Of a stretch of 64,000 bases of DNA, positions 27,201 through 42,200 are shown piece by piece. The stretch comes from Paragonimus westermani (lineage: Eukaryota > Platyhelminthes > Trematoda > Plagiorchiida > Troglotrematidae), in NCBI GenBank assembly GCA_008508345.1, contig QNGE01000832.1, forward strand, positions 125,331 to 189,330, in the 5' to 3' direction. Made by a program: the position numbers and the translations under genes. The notes beneath the pieces were generated by a model, which was not told the DNA's origin, searched no databases, and was given only the letters and a program-made list of their open reading frames with translations. The first letter of the stretch is position 1. Every line of letters begins with the position of its first letter.

Positions 27201-30200
27201 ATCGTGTACAAGTTAGCATAATGAATGGACGTATTCAAGTAGGATAAGCTTCCACGAAGTGGATCATGAAACTGCTTCACAGCATTAGTTATACGATTCT
27301 GTTGCTGAAGGATATTCTCACTCATCTGATAGGTTGTTGAAAAACCATGCAGTCACACAAGAGTTAACTTTATTTCAGTGAAAAACACGCATAGTTATTA
27401 CCTTATTTACTCAAATAATTTCCTGGCAATGCAACCTCGCATGCTGCTCGCCTGGAATGTTACTCATCATTAGATGTACACTCCATGTACTGAAGATTAA
27501 CTCGTACATAACTGATTGGATTCTGGATTCAGAAGCTAATTTGCTGGTGATATGGCTTCACAAGAAATTTGAAACTATGCAGAAAACTGACATTATACTA
27601 ACTGGGAAATTTGCTGTCACGGGTTTCAAAGGTTCCGAGAACTGTAAACAGTCGGATATCTTGTTGAAAAGCATCGATGAGAACAGAACCAGACGACTGG
27701 TAGTTTTAACTGTAAGGGATGAAGAAAGTCGCAAACGTACACTTGAGGCAAATCCGTTAACAACTGCCTCTACAATAGGGAATGCTCGAAAATTTCTTAG
27801 GTCTAAATCTTCCTGTGCATGAATACTTCAGCAATTCACTGCTAAGTGAAACAACCGCGTTCCACTCTGACAGGTAGTTCTTTTTGTAAAACTTATGAAA
27901 CGATAAAAACAAATGGCCAAGACAGAAGGATCTCGATTTCAAACGTAAGCATGGATTGCTCATATGTGCATCCAGAATAATAAAAGTTGAGTCCACCGGT
28001 TAGAGCCAGCAACTGCCACCGTTCATCGTGGTGGATAATCTAGTCTTGTTCGGGAAACAGACTGGATGGTAGTGGAACGCAAATTGTTGAGGTTAACTGG
28101 TATGAAGAGTAACTGAATGTAGCACCGAATTTTGCTTTCTATTTCAATACTAAGAATTTCAAAATGCTTGTGAACGAGTAATCTCGCTATGTAGAATAGT
28201 CTCCTGAAGACGGAGACAGTCAGTGCTTCTGGTTGGTTGAATGTAAAAAAGAATGGAACTCATTGTTAGAAGTGATAAAACGGTTGTATGTTATTCACAA
28301 ACATGTCCGAATGAGCTCCTGTTAGGTGTATACGAAGGATTAATACAAATTTGGGTTTGTTAGGTCATACAGTAATAAAAACAGTGACACTCCATCGATG
28401 TAACCAAGTTCACTTCACTGTCTTTTTGTATTACTGTGAAAGTCAAATTTACTGTTTCCGTGTAGTATTCTTTTTTCAGAGAAGAACTGAGAACGGCTAC
28501 CGATTAAACAAACGGTCGCATCGCATCCAAAACAACATGAACAGTTATTTGTTATAGGCTTTTTTTCTGATAGTTCATAAAAGCGCCATATCCATTTATA
28601 TGACAAAACTTCATCATCTCTGACAGCAGATTGTAATTTTTTTTATTGGGCAGATTTTACGACTGATCCCTTCTAACGAGACAAAGTAGGATTGAGTTTT
28701 GTTTTAACTTCTCTCTTTCCTCTAAAGATGATCAGGTAACTTTAGTATTACCCGTGTTTTCGGGTGTCAAAATTCACTTGTACCTGATACAAAGTGAGTG
28801 GCACAGTGATCAGTACGTTTGACTCTTGGAACGTAGTCCGAGATCTAAGCACAGTAATGGCAGAAATACACGTTATCGATGGACTTCAAACTCGTATTTA
28901 ATGTCTATTGCAAAGGAGTTCATAAGGAAGTCTGTGTAGATGCCAAATCTGCAAACAGTTGTAAGTGGTATTCTATTTATCAACGAATTCTTAACTGTTC
29001 AACAGGTATGTACAACGGGCGCTAGCTAGGCTAGAATGAGGAAACCTCTTAGGAGGCCGAGTATGAACAGATTTCTAAGAGTCGCAGTTTTAAAAAGCAT
29101 GTTACGGTGATGATAAATTCAAGTGCTGTAATAATCTAGGCATTACGTAACTGTACTTGCCCTCCAATGTCGGTGTTTATACAAAAACTGACACGCTTTA
29201 AATGCACCTCATGTCAACTTTGCATGATGCAAATCTTTCAACAAATACACCTTGTGCTGTATAAAGTTGCATATTAGTATTCTGTGTTGGTTTTTAACTA
29301 TGACGCTACCATATGTTGGGGTTGGCATGCTCTAGGGTACGTATCAAACCGAAGTACTATACATCATTCGGGAATTTTTCCCCTGCATGGTCGCGCGAAA
29401 GTAATCGTTGTGTGTGGGTTGGGCAGTTGCAAATCAAATTCTACACGAAACTTGAATGTACTAACTTATTCTTAAGCGATAACCTCGCATTGTGGGTCTA
29501 CATACCAAACAGTTAACCTATTACCGGAGGGAATTGAAGTAAACTATGAGGTAAAATGGGTTCACTTATCACCTCTCTTGTACCTCGATGAATGCACTCA
29601 GGTTGTGGTTATTCGAAAAAAATAATCTCGAACAGAATTTTTCCAGAGTTTCTTCTGGTTTATAAACCTCATCTCATTGATTTTTGTATTTTTAATATTA
29701 GTCATTCTGGTTGTTTTACGTATAACATATTCGGTGCAACTGGAGTAGACTTGTTTATTGCGTAAAACGCCCTATGATCGTATGTATCTCTACCTACACA
29801 TGATAATGCTAACCACTCAGGTTTATTGACTGACCGATGAGACACTGATTACAAAAAAGAGATTATCAAGATACTTTGAGCATTACTCACATTTCTGTAT
29901 TCAGGCAAACTTTTAGCCAGCAACTCTCAAAATATAGCACTAGACTCGAGTTCCGCTGTTGTCAACTGTCGTTAATGGTGCATCCACTTTGCGACAGCCG
30001 GGTTTAGAATTCCCACCGTGACCTGACCACTGTACTTTTGAACTCACAACGGGCTTGACAGATTCGTTGTGTGTGAACTCTCAATTACTTCTGTCTGGCG
30101 ATAATGATCAGGTCGCCCGAATTTCTGAAAATGAGACGTGATAAACGTTCTGGCATCTCAGATCGATCACCCCAAAGTTAGGACTTCAATTCCGGTTGAA

Positions 30201-33200
30201 ATATCGAAATTTCCTAAACCCATTGAGAGATATTATAAATAAGGACAATACGTTGAATAGCTTAGGGAAAACGACCTAAGCTGCAGAAGATACAGGTGCA
30301 AAACAGCCTTATTTAATACACATTGCCATACTCAACATAAACATAGGCTGAGGTTTTAAGGGAAGTTTATGATAACAGCAACGTTCCGAATGAAATATTG
30401 GGTGCGATTTCACGAGACACTGAGAAGTTTGTGCTTGTTCGCTAGAAACAACTGGACTATCCTCACCATTTTTACAAAACACAACTTGACTTTATGGACT
30501 GAAAAACTAACGCTGAGACTAAAATATATCACAACCTCACAATTTCGTTATGAGCACAAATCTGAAAATAGTATTAGAGAGGTGTTAGTGAATTTGAACC
30601 GTGGACGTATATGACATGTAAGCGCTTGAATTGTTAGCTTCCAATGACTAACTTAAGTTAACAAGAACTGGAACAACCGACCAGTATTAACCGCCTGCGT
30701 ATAAGATTAGTCATTTCAGTGTGATCTGATGGGGGGATTGTGGAACTTGATTGACAAATGGTTTCAAACTGATTGTTCGAATGAACTAATACGGTTAGCA
30801 ACTGTCCCAATTTCAACCAATGTTCTAATGGAGAGTGCTATCGGATGTACTCCGATGACTGTCACCACGCTATCTTAAGACGTTCGTCAATATTGTTATC
30901 ACCAAAGTCACAATGAAAACTTAAGCAACCCAAATATTATTCTCCCAGTATTTTTCAACTTAATATGGTGTGAGTGACTTGTGAAAATCTGCCTGTTGTA
31001 TCTTATTTTGTGGAAGTTTAAGAGGCAGTTCGGACCTGCTGATGTGTTTACTGTTCACTCTGATAAGTACACTTGTCAGTGTTAACAGATTCAGAAGTAA
31101 GGGAGAGACGACACGTATATTTCGGAGGAAGTGCTTTGGAATTACTTCGTTTGTAGACCACACTGTCTTTAGAATTGGCCATTGTGGATTTGGGTTAATA
31201 TAACCTCAAGCGTCCTGGCTTAGTCTTTGAGTAGTCTTACACATAACTGACACAGGGGCGAGTGTGTTATCATGCGTTTTGTTGACTAAAACATCTACTT
31301 ATATTACAGATACGCCCACCGTTTTCCAAAACGTGACAAATAAGCTCTTGTTGTTGGTCGAATTAAGCACTCTTAAACTGTGCCAAGGCTGGATTGCAAA
31401 ATAAGCTCACATTGGCCTAGCAATCGGTAAATACCAGTAAATTTCCCACTACTTTAAACATATAAACAGAAACCTGCAATGTGTTACTGTTGTTGGATCC
31501 TCCGCTGCATGCTGAAAACTAGAAAACACTTGTTGGAGGTTGTGAAAAATAATGACCGGTGACGGTACGTTGTAGGATTTCTGTCACGATGTACTTATTG
31601 ATATCTTTACAAGTGTTTACCGACAGGTGGCAGAGTTATGTACCAATAACCAAGTCAAAAAACCGGTTACAAACTAACGTCAATGGTTTCTATCTATGCT
31701 GAGGCGATGGATGAATAACAAACAGTCCCAGTTACACACACAGCATGAGTCCCCGTTTTAATGGTTATATTTCTGATATATCAAACATGTTCTGCGTTGG
31801 CTATCATTTAAGTTACCTAGACAGCAGTAAACAAGTCGGGTGGCATTTGACAGTTTGCCAGGAATCAACGAAACGGATCACAGTCAGGATATTTCCCTTT
31901 TAGTCTACACAATGACACTTCAAGTAGATTGCTGAATACTGAAGTAAACTTTGGCTGTGGGAAATTTTGTTTTGGCCAATGCGTTAACTGGTTTATATAA
32001 ATAGCTCAGAAGGTGGAAAACCGACTTGGGAACCGTCGTTGACATCATTTTTCAAGATGTGGGTAGATAGTGCCGCCACACATTGCCTTATAAGACTATA
32101 TATTGAAGGATTAGGTGGCTAGAGAGACAGTCAATCAGTTGATTTGCCATTTCATGACTAAAGTACCTACCAAAATGAGTTGGTAGCTCTGAGTAAGATT
32201 TTAATGTAATTCCATACAAGCTACCTCGCAAAAGACGCAACGTGCACCCATCCGCTCTATCGAATATGAACAAACCTCCTCAGGCACCAGTAACTGAGCG
32301 TAGTTGGTCAACATAGCATTCCCGTGATCCACTTTAATAAGATTATGACAGGGTCCACCACCAGCTTCTAGCGTTACACACGTGACGCAATACGTTTGCG
32401 ATTTTCAGAACTGCCGAACTTTGGTGATACACATGACTCATCCCTTGACCGTTTGTACTGATAGCGGTAGCCAGAGAGGAAAGTTAACGTAATCTAAGTG
32501 TGTTTCAGTTGTACACTATCAAAAACGTGGACCATTAAATGACGGAAATAACCGTACATCAGCTGTTTTCTTTTCGAGAAGATCAGAGGACATAATTATA
32601 GAATCCGGTCAGCACAGGTGTAAAGAATACTTAACACATTAAGTTGAATGTTGTTTCCATGTTACCTGTGAAACTCACTAAACGGCAATCGGTCAAATTC
32701 ACACAGTCGTACCACGCTGGTCGAATAGAGTTAGTTGTCACAGCCCTGCTAAACTTCATGCGAACGATCCAAATTGCCTATAGCCTAACCATTACTCAGC
32801 TGATCGATGAACCATTGTTCGAGAGCCTCGATCAACGTGCCACGAATATCAGCAATCTCTTGTTACATCAAGAGTTCAAACAAGAACGCTTCTTAATAAT
32901 ACGGCGTGGTATTACTGATGAGCATCCGTTAGGAGGTAGCAAGTGGTTTAGATCATTTTATTGCTATGACAAATTCGCGTTGTCAAAGTAAAGTCAGCCA
33001 TGACTGAAAGAAGAAAAAATCCAGTTTGTCATGTCGTGTTTACTTACATAACAACTCTGTATGTTTACCCCTAAACGCTTCGTTGGTCTGACGCAGAGGT
33101 CTGTCTTGAACTCACCATATAGAAGGGTACGAGTAAGAACCTAATATCGGCCATTATTTCAACACGTGTTGATGGGGTTGGTGCTGAAGTGACAGATATT

Positions 33201-36200
33201 TTCTCGCCACATACTGACACATAAGTGTTTGTCAGAGCCAGTTTAGAGAGCGACATACCGTGGACAACCGGGGGCCTTATAAGCTCCACTCTAAACTGAC
33301 TTTGACATTTAATCTAGTTTTACTCTGGATTCAAGACATAGAGGTCCATTTTGGAGATCTTCAACCTGTACGTGGTAATCTACCGTTGTTTATCAAGGAA
33401 TCGTATGCTAAGAAGCACGCTGCGCATCGTATGGGATGCGTGCACGTCACACTGTTTCTCTGATATGCTGGCACAGAAACTGGTCGGTATGGACATGGTC
33501 CTCTGTCACCAAAACACTATAAAAATCATTCTGTTCTGTTCTGTTGCTTGTTGTTTATCTTCCATCTCCAGAGAAATTTATCAGTTGAATATTCCTAGAG
33601 TTAAAATGGCCGATAACCACGGTAAAGTAAATTGGAGGTGTGTGAATGAACTAAACTCCATTCTACTTCAATTTTCGAAAAGTAACTTCCTCTTCGGTGT
33701 AGTACACCACGGTATTTGTAGTTTAGCTCGAGGTACCCTCAGAAGTTGATATTGATTACTTCAGTAATAGGTAAACTGAGGAAATTATAAATACATAGTG
33801 TAATTTGACTAGCCTCGATCGTCAATTGGGAGCAAGTAACCAACCCTTCAACACAAATATTTCCATACCCTGACGACGTATTTGCCATATGTTTGCAAGC
33901 GAACATTCCGTTGTGGTTTTACTCGATGGCGGTGTCAGACACACAATAGTGGCTCAACAAAAATTATATTTTCCATAAAATTATGCAATAAGTACCGACA
34001 ATGTCAAAAGATTGAGTGTCGAAAACATAGTATGTGATGCAAAAGTTTCCATACCCTCAGAACCTATTGTTTTTAGATAAATAGAACTGAAATTGCAAAT
34101 GAACGACGCCTCACGTACATTCTTATATGAGTTCAGTTTGGCTTGTATATTTCCGAAAAATTTGGGTGACCTGGTTTGAACGAAAACTAGTGACCCACAT
34201 CTCAGTCACGTTAGCAATTTATAGTGGTGCACTGTCCACCGAATAGCTAACTGCTGATATCTGTGTCCCTCATTAGTTTTTCTACAGAATGTTAAGTTGA
34301 ACTAAGGTCTTGTTCAAAAATCAATATTCCCCTAATTTTGCTGTTCAATTTCACCTTGAGCTGCAATTGTCTTTCACAGAGAAGCGAATCCATTAGCCCT
34401 AGGTTTGTCTAACATGTCACACTAATATAAGATGATGTATTTGCCACTATGGCAACAAGACAAATGTTGGGAACTGTTAACACTTCTTTTATTCGAGTCG
34501 GCCGCATATAAAACTATTGATTATGTGTGAAAAGCGTACGGCAACAAGAATACTAGGGAGGTACACTAAACAAAATCAGGGTCACCTTCAAGACAACGAT
34601 AATGACGGTGTCAGTAACTTATGGGTGCAGAGAAGTGGTCGATTTTGTTCACTCAACATAACTTCTGTGAATCCCAACATCTTCGGGTTTTGAGCAAGCA
34701 GTAACACAATGAACAACGTTAATGAGTTATTCAAGTGACCTATCTTCAAGATGGGCGTATCAATAGAAGACACTGAGTTGTTGCTGTCTGCTATGTCATC
34801 GTATTCATTAACCACTGATGGACGTGTACTGCTATCTGCTGCTGGCAATCCGGTCCGCTCTACTTGTAGGCGTAAACGCCGGTGCACTGTCAAATTTGCT
34901 GTGAGATACAGCAGTCCGTTGGAAACATAGAAAGCGATAGGGTGAGTGAACAGAAACATTCGCAATTCGGCAGGTGGGTAGAAATGATCTAAAACGAACC
35001 ATAACTTTTAGCCATCAACACATGTGTGATCATCTCTGAAGGACAAGTTGCACAAGATTAGCCCATCAGAAGCAGTCCCAATGGGAAGTTTGGTCACTGG
35101 TGGCTTACGGTAAATTTGTCCGAACTCTTGATAACTATTGTGCCGTGAAGTGTCTTTCAGAAAATCTTTCATGTTGACGCTCTAATCAGCACATATTATT
35201 GTGGCTTTATAAAACAGGGTGTCGACTAAGACATACCTGTACTCCATCAAGGCAAGCAAAAGAAACCAAGAATACTACCCATTCCATGTTTCCTTTCGGT
35301 ACATCACACGTATTGCACTAGCTTCGCGCCGACTGATCAGCATGCCTAACAATGGTAGCCCCTCTCATTATTTTGCTTACATGAGACTGTTAGCTTGGAG
35401 TGAAATAAATCCATAACTCTTTCCAGTGGAATGAACTAAACTCTATAAGTCAAAGTTAATACGTCTTCAACGTAGAGAGTTTTGCAATCGATCACACCCA
35501 GAATTTGGCCCTCGGGCACTTGCAGAAACATCATTCATGGTCAAACGCAACGGACTAAGCATTCTACTTGCATTCTACTTGCTCATAGAACATCAACAAC
35601 CTCATCTAGATGTGAAGTCATAAATAAATCAACGTCGAAAGGGTGCATTTCATGACAACTCATACGTGTTCTGCAGAGTTTTGATTAAATCAGTTTGACG
35701 TTTTGCGCAACAAGAACTGAGGTGTTCACCAGTTGGAATGAAAATTTTCTAAAGTCATTTATCCAATTTGTGGTATGCAGAAGTACCTGTGGTTAAAGTG
35801 AACCTCAACGATACACTGCTTTTCTGTAACTTCAGCTAATCCCCCAGCTGTGGCGTGTACATCGTTAATGGTCGTTTTCTTTTATGTACAGTCAGGAACA
35901 AACGAGATTTTAACATCTCAAAATTTGTCTTTCTGACACATCGATAAATTAGATCAAGTGAACTCATTTTTGATGCAATAAAATAGAAGCAGTCATTCTT
36001 GTCGTTCCACATCACTCAGTTTTACCTTCATAAATGACTACAATACCTGTACTTTTAGTTGGAAATCTGTTGCATACTTTCCCACTGGTAGTCAACACTA
36101 GTGTTCTCAGATTTCCAAGAGATGTAGACAATGTACGCTGCCGCAATTTGATCTGCGATCTTGATCATGCGATCCTAATTGAAATGTATTCTTCCTATAT

Positions 36201-39200
36201 AGGCGCTTGTTGTGAGGATGTAATTTAATAAACTTCGTTTATTGCTAGACATCCATAACAAGGTGCGCGAAGGTACACAACCAAGAAAGCGAACTCTATT
36301 TTACAAGACTAATGTGTCCCTAATCCGTTTGCGGTAAGCGCGTCACCAGTCTCCTTCTTGCTACATTCGGCACGGTGTATGTTCGCTTTTCTAACCGTCG
36401 CTCCTAGTTTCCGGTGTTCCTGGAATTAAGAATGACCCCTTAGTTTCCGCTCATTCGAACTGTACCTCTGCATCTATTAGCGACGCTGTAAATTTCACAT
36501 ATTTACTATGTAGTGCTTCTTGTTCTGTGGTTCATTTTATCTGTCGAAAACCGATTTGCTAGTCCATAGTATCTTTCTGCATTACGCTGGGCTCATTTGG
36601 TACAACTGTAGTAAACTGATGCACGTGTCAAATGTGTAAACACACTTGGCTGATCTAATGTGTACATTTTTGTTAAGATCACACTTGACTTAACTCATAT
36701 GTACGTGGTCCTTACGTTTGGGAATGTGACTGATGGGCATCACAAGAAAATTTATAAGCTGGTGAGTTGCTCCGTTATTTGTTTGTTGCCCTGGATTAGA
36801 AGTCAAGCGAGAAGTACGAAATTCATTGCAAACGAAAATCGGAAAGGACTAGACAAATTACGCGCAATTACTTCAATGGATCAACAAATGACAAAGAGAA
36901 AACGAGAAAGTGACATCTTATTTAATCCTTCTTGTAAAACAGAAAGTTGTTCATGACAAAACAAGTGGTATCGCCTGGATTTTATGCAGAGAGGAAGAGT
37001 AGTTTCGTTTCCTGGGTTAACCAGACAACTAAATCAGAAGTTTCAAATGAGAATGACTTCCAGTTGAATGTGTTTGTCTAACCTGTTGTACTGAATATCA
37101 TTGTGTTCATGTTGTAGTGTGAGGTTTATTTTATCAAGGAACAGTAGGTATCGCGGAAACAATAAGTAATTAGCATACACATCTACACCAGTATACATGC
37201 ACAAACAGTCGCCTGTTCTGAAAGCAGCCTGGTGGTGAATACTATTTTCTCCTTCACTCGGAGAGGGAATTTAAATGGCTTGGGGTTAAGGTGTGCGCAA
37301 AATGAAGCTGGCTTGGTACTCTGTCTGTATGGCTTATTAAGCACATCTGATCTAACTTAACTTGCAAAACATAACAGTGGTGTTTCAATGAGCAAATTCT
37401 GCTGTTCACCGTAACTTTTCAAAACCTTCTGACAGTTCTGAGATTTGGCACTCACCGAAATGTTGCGTATCTGGATTGGTAAACGTCATTTAGCCCAGTT
37501 TAAAAACGTATGAGTCACCGTTGCTCTGACGAATCTCACAGAAGTTACAACTCTACTTTGCTGGTGATGGTTGTGGGCTGAACGTTAACGCTGCTCTACC
37601 CACTGGTGTTAGGGTTCGGGTAATGATGTACGAGACTGTCCACAAGATCCACAGTTAGAGCGATCAATAGCCGTCGTAAAACGAGCTTTCAACAGAAAGA
37701 CTAAGTCATTACTCTTGTGGGCAACCCAATAAATTTTGTGGTTTCAAACCCCTCGAATTCATCAAGACAGGTGGATTGTGGTTGCGGAGTTACTGGAGAA
37801 CTACCAAAGTGGACCTGCCATCTGATCACCCTTGTACCCAATTTAGTATGAAAAGGCTGAAGTTCCGAGACTGTTATGTTTGCAGCATATATACGAAAAT
37901 TCGGGACATCAAGCAAACAACCTGCAAATATCCAACGGTACAGTTGGTGCCAAACGTTATACAATCTTACGAGTTAACTGTGCCAGTTGCCGTCTTCCTT
38001 ATGTCGTTAAGCGGCAGTACATATGCAGGATAGCGCCCCTTAGAAGTTCGGCTAGGTGATGACGGCATCAACATTTCGCTCAAAGTAACGAATGAAAGTA
38101 CTAACCGACAGTAAACCAAGTGGACTACCAGTAACCAAGTGATTGGTTTGTGTGCAGTCAGCTGGGTTGATATGTGACGAATGCAAGCCCGCAAGCAGCA
38201 GTATACACCAAGTTAAATTTAACGAATTGTGCTGGAGAGGTGTGAATTTTTTTACAAGTGGGTTTTTAAACCTTAAACTTCCCTAAACTCTTGACTACGA
38301 ACTTTCGACTGCTTTTTGAATGGTAGGTGACATAGTCATTCAAACTACTCTACAATATATAGTGGACGGTAGGCGAGATGATCAAGCCACGTCACGAGCA
38401 GGAGGACAAGATGCCCCTAACGGAAGAGGAAACAGTGTATGTGTTGTTGGTATTCAAACGCGAAGCGTTTGCTGAACTAGTCACTGGAAGACTAAACACT
38501 GTAGTCGACAGAACATTCTATTTTGCCAAATTGCGCGTCTGTTTCAACTGTAACTTAGCCTTGTCTAAGGTTGAGGCATAAACTGCCGCTTTTCTGAGGC
38601 TTCTTTTTGTGTACACTCATTTGCTCGCTTCTGTGAAACCAGTTACGTGAATCACACGACTAGGCGCTTGTCTGAACGTAGCCGTGAACACTACCCAGCC
38701 TGGATCAATAGCGGGGTCACCAAGACAAGCACTACAGCAATTTTCACACGTCCTGTCGATTCGCACCATACTATCAAACCGGCCTCTTCTCCCCGTTCGA
38801 TTCACCGAGTCAAGGGCAGCCAGACAAAAGTGTGATGCTGAGTTTTGGCCGAAGCCGACGTGATCGGAATCCGACTGAATAACTCACCCTTATGCACACA
38901 GAAGCGTTTTGCTCGGGTTTTGCGGTTGTCATGGCCTACCACCCGCAACCACGACTGATCACCTGCTACGATTCTAGTTGCGCCATAACTGTGGCGTGCT
39001 GTCTCCATATGCATCGATGGCGTTTGACCTCAACTGAATTCGTTACTTGTTTCGTTCACTTCGCTCTGACAATTATGTTCCGTATGAATGTTAGGTGTTT
39101 GGCTCGATGAGGAATAACCGTTTTATCTTACGATTATTCTGGGTATTTTCGATCAATTAAAAACCAGCAGATCGTGTTCGCCTGAGAAATAACTACAGGT

Positions 39201-42200
39201 GCCTATTTTATGCATGCAACGTTTAATTGTTCATCTAATCTGTTGATTTTAACAAACCTAGAGTGACTCAGTACACCATTTACAGTGATATAAAACAAAA
39301 ATACGCGATTCTGCACGTTGGTTTTATGTCCGGATTCACTGAAATTCAGGCCACAGAACGCACGTGAAGTACGACGACCGGCTGGATTATCCCATCTTTC
39401 AGTTGCTTTCACGTGCTCACCTCGCTAGTCATGCACGGATTTATGTCACGTCTCCAGAGGCAGTGGGATAGTGATTTACTGTCTGAATATAACTACGTGT
39501 TTGCCGGAGAATTGGTTTGGGGATAATGTGATTATGCAATTACACAGGGAAAAAACGAATGAAAGTTATTATACCGCTAAGTCAGAACTTCCTTCTGTCC
39601 CCGGTAACTGGGAGATACATTATGCTACCTCAAGGACTCAACAAACTGTGCATATAAATTGCTTAATGGATAGCAACCTAATTGACGTATGGCAACTGTT
39701 TGGACCACTACACTTTTCTCCGGAATTAAGTGGGGAAAATTTCCCAGCATTAGTTTTCAGTGATTTTTTCCAATGTGGTATGAAAATAAATTTTGACAAG
39801 AAATCGTAGATTTGGGCTTCTTTGAAAATTTTTACGTGCTATTTATAAGGTTAGGGTGAGAAACCAGTGGATCTAATGATAGTTTTGTCAGTAGGTGATA
39901 TCTGAAACCGATAATGAGGTTTCGTGAAACGTTATGGCTGACACGTCACACATTGTTGATGGTAACTACAACTACAATTTCTTTTCATTTCCGATTGTTA
40001 ACCCTAATGGTGTTGCTGGCATATCGAGTTGATGGTATCGATGCTTGAATGTATGTCGAGGTTGGCATTTAGATTGCAAATGTTTCGTCATTAAATTAGG
40101 TGACAACGGTGCTCTAGAATTTGAGTACCTAGAGTTGGGCACGAGGGTTGATGACGCTTGATCAATGCCTTATTTTATTTAAAATAGTGAGACACCCTTT
40201 TGGCCGAAATTCTTACTGGTTGTGATTTGTTGTTCTTTTACTCTTGTCTTGAAGAAAAACTGGTCACTTCCAACCACTGTCCGAAATTGGTCTAAAATTT
40301 GAAGAGATGTAGATGCGGTCATTCCAACGTGCTAGCAGAACGGAAAAGAGCAACTTGAATATGTCGGAACTATGGTTAAAGGTAGACAATACATAACCAG
40401 TCAGTCGGAAGTTAGAGAGCGAAGAACCGACCGACCCAGTCAAAAGAAAGAATCAGCCAATCCTATTTCAGGTCACGGTTCAGCAGCATGAAGCGGCTAA
40501 TGAGACTCTAAGTCGGAAGTTCCAAACTACAGGAAGTGATCTGTCAGATTGCAGGTCAAATGTCCAAACGCAACAGGCAACAACCAAACAAAAGTACAAT
40601 CAAAAAGGCAAAAACAACTTGGGGAAATTAATTTGAAAACAGAAAAATGATCACATCACTTTTGAAATAAAAGATGTCACTCAAAATTCACTTGTCTCAA
40701 CATCTCATATCCTGCATATTCTTATGTACACAACCCGCTTGGTGATGAAACATTTGCATCCTAACTGCCAATCTTAGGAACATCTAAATGAATGAACCGT
40801 TTCAGCCTGCTTCGCAGTATCACTCTTATTTGAGAGGACATACTTGTTATTCACATGCCTAATTCATCAGGGTTTTTTCATACACTGTTTACTTAGAGCA
40901 AGTGCTAGACGGAATTACTTCAGTAGAACGTGGCGTAATTTAAATCGCTGGCAGACAACTCACTTGAAATTCTACGGTGCAAATTTCTACAAACCTTTTT
41001 ATACTTCCTGTAGCTTGATTCGTAAGATTTGGATCCATAAATGTTTCCCTTAATCTCCAACACGAAAACCGGGTACCAAATTTTAGGATTAACTAGCTAC
41101 ACCAAATTTTTATATTTCATTGTGAATGATCGCTGACAGTGTTTGATTATTCATCGCGGTTGTAACTCGATCACTGAGAAAGTAGAGCCTCACTAGAAGT
41201 TATTCCATTGGATGGATGTAACCGTTATATTTTGTAGAATAAAGCTGCCGTCTACCTCTCAATCTATGATAGCTTTCTGAAGAGTAGTGCTGCTCAAAAG
41301 CACAAGTTTACAATCCACAATCACTGTGCGTTCTGTACATCACCACCCTCAGTGTGACAGTGTACATTTGGATAAATTTCCTTCTTATCCGATAGCTGTA
41401 GCTAGGGTTGGAAGACACTTGTGACTGATCTGAAATCCTGCCTTTTTGTTAGATGACAAATACGTTCCACATAAGCTACCAACTGTGAATCATAGGCTTG
41501 CTTGTTAGTAACGTTTAGGGAGACAGGTGAATGGGTTTCAAAGGATGGGCAAAGCCGATGGGTTTTGCTATATGTATGCAACCGCGTTGATGATACTGTC
41601 ATGTATCGTAAACCTGACGTAAACTTGCATGATCCAGTTTTGTAAGGTGGTCCAGTAAGAATAGATCAGCAATCGAAGGGCCGTCAACTATTATTGATCC
41701 CATCGTGCACGTTTCTTTTTTGTAAAGGTGAATGATCAGTTAATATATTTGCTCATTAAGCACACACATCCCTTGAATCAATCATCATACTAACCGTTAA
41801 CTTTGTTTTATTGCTTAAAGCTTTAGCGTCTAATGAGCCTCCTTGGTCACAACATGTTGCCGAGTCAGTGAAACATCTGATGTTTACCTCCGTTCTGTTC
41901 GTCCCCTGAAACCCTTCATAACTCTTAATCATTTTAGGAAACTATCCGAACCACAACGGACGTTGTCACGTTAGCTTTACTTCTTTTCAGTAATTTCAAT
42001 TGTACTTTTAGTTAACAATTTCAACATTCCGTTTCGCTTGTGTCCACTGCAAGTGAATTCATTTGAGTCCTCCTTCTTTTTCACATTGTCTCTAACCACG
42101 TCAAAATTTGTGGTAAATCCTTCAAAATGTTGCCCTCTCATCTGTCCCACAAGTATTATTTTATGTGTACATCGTTTGCCTACTCTAAGCCATGACTACG

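Noticed and set aside
27457..27822. 121-codon plus-strand frame
   Set aside because: It resembled no transposase or other family on reading and has no exon context.
32270..32400. Minus-strand frame with TLEAGGGPCHNLIKVDHGN, considered as a further exon
   Set aside because: It shows no cadherin pattern, and the host gene needs no exon there because exons 2 and 3 join in phase with a complete repeat.
33071..33289. Minus-strand serine/threonine-rich frame considered as an alternative exon
   Set aside because: It lacks a convincing acceptor-donor pair, and the EC6 structure leaves no room for it.
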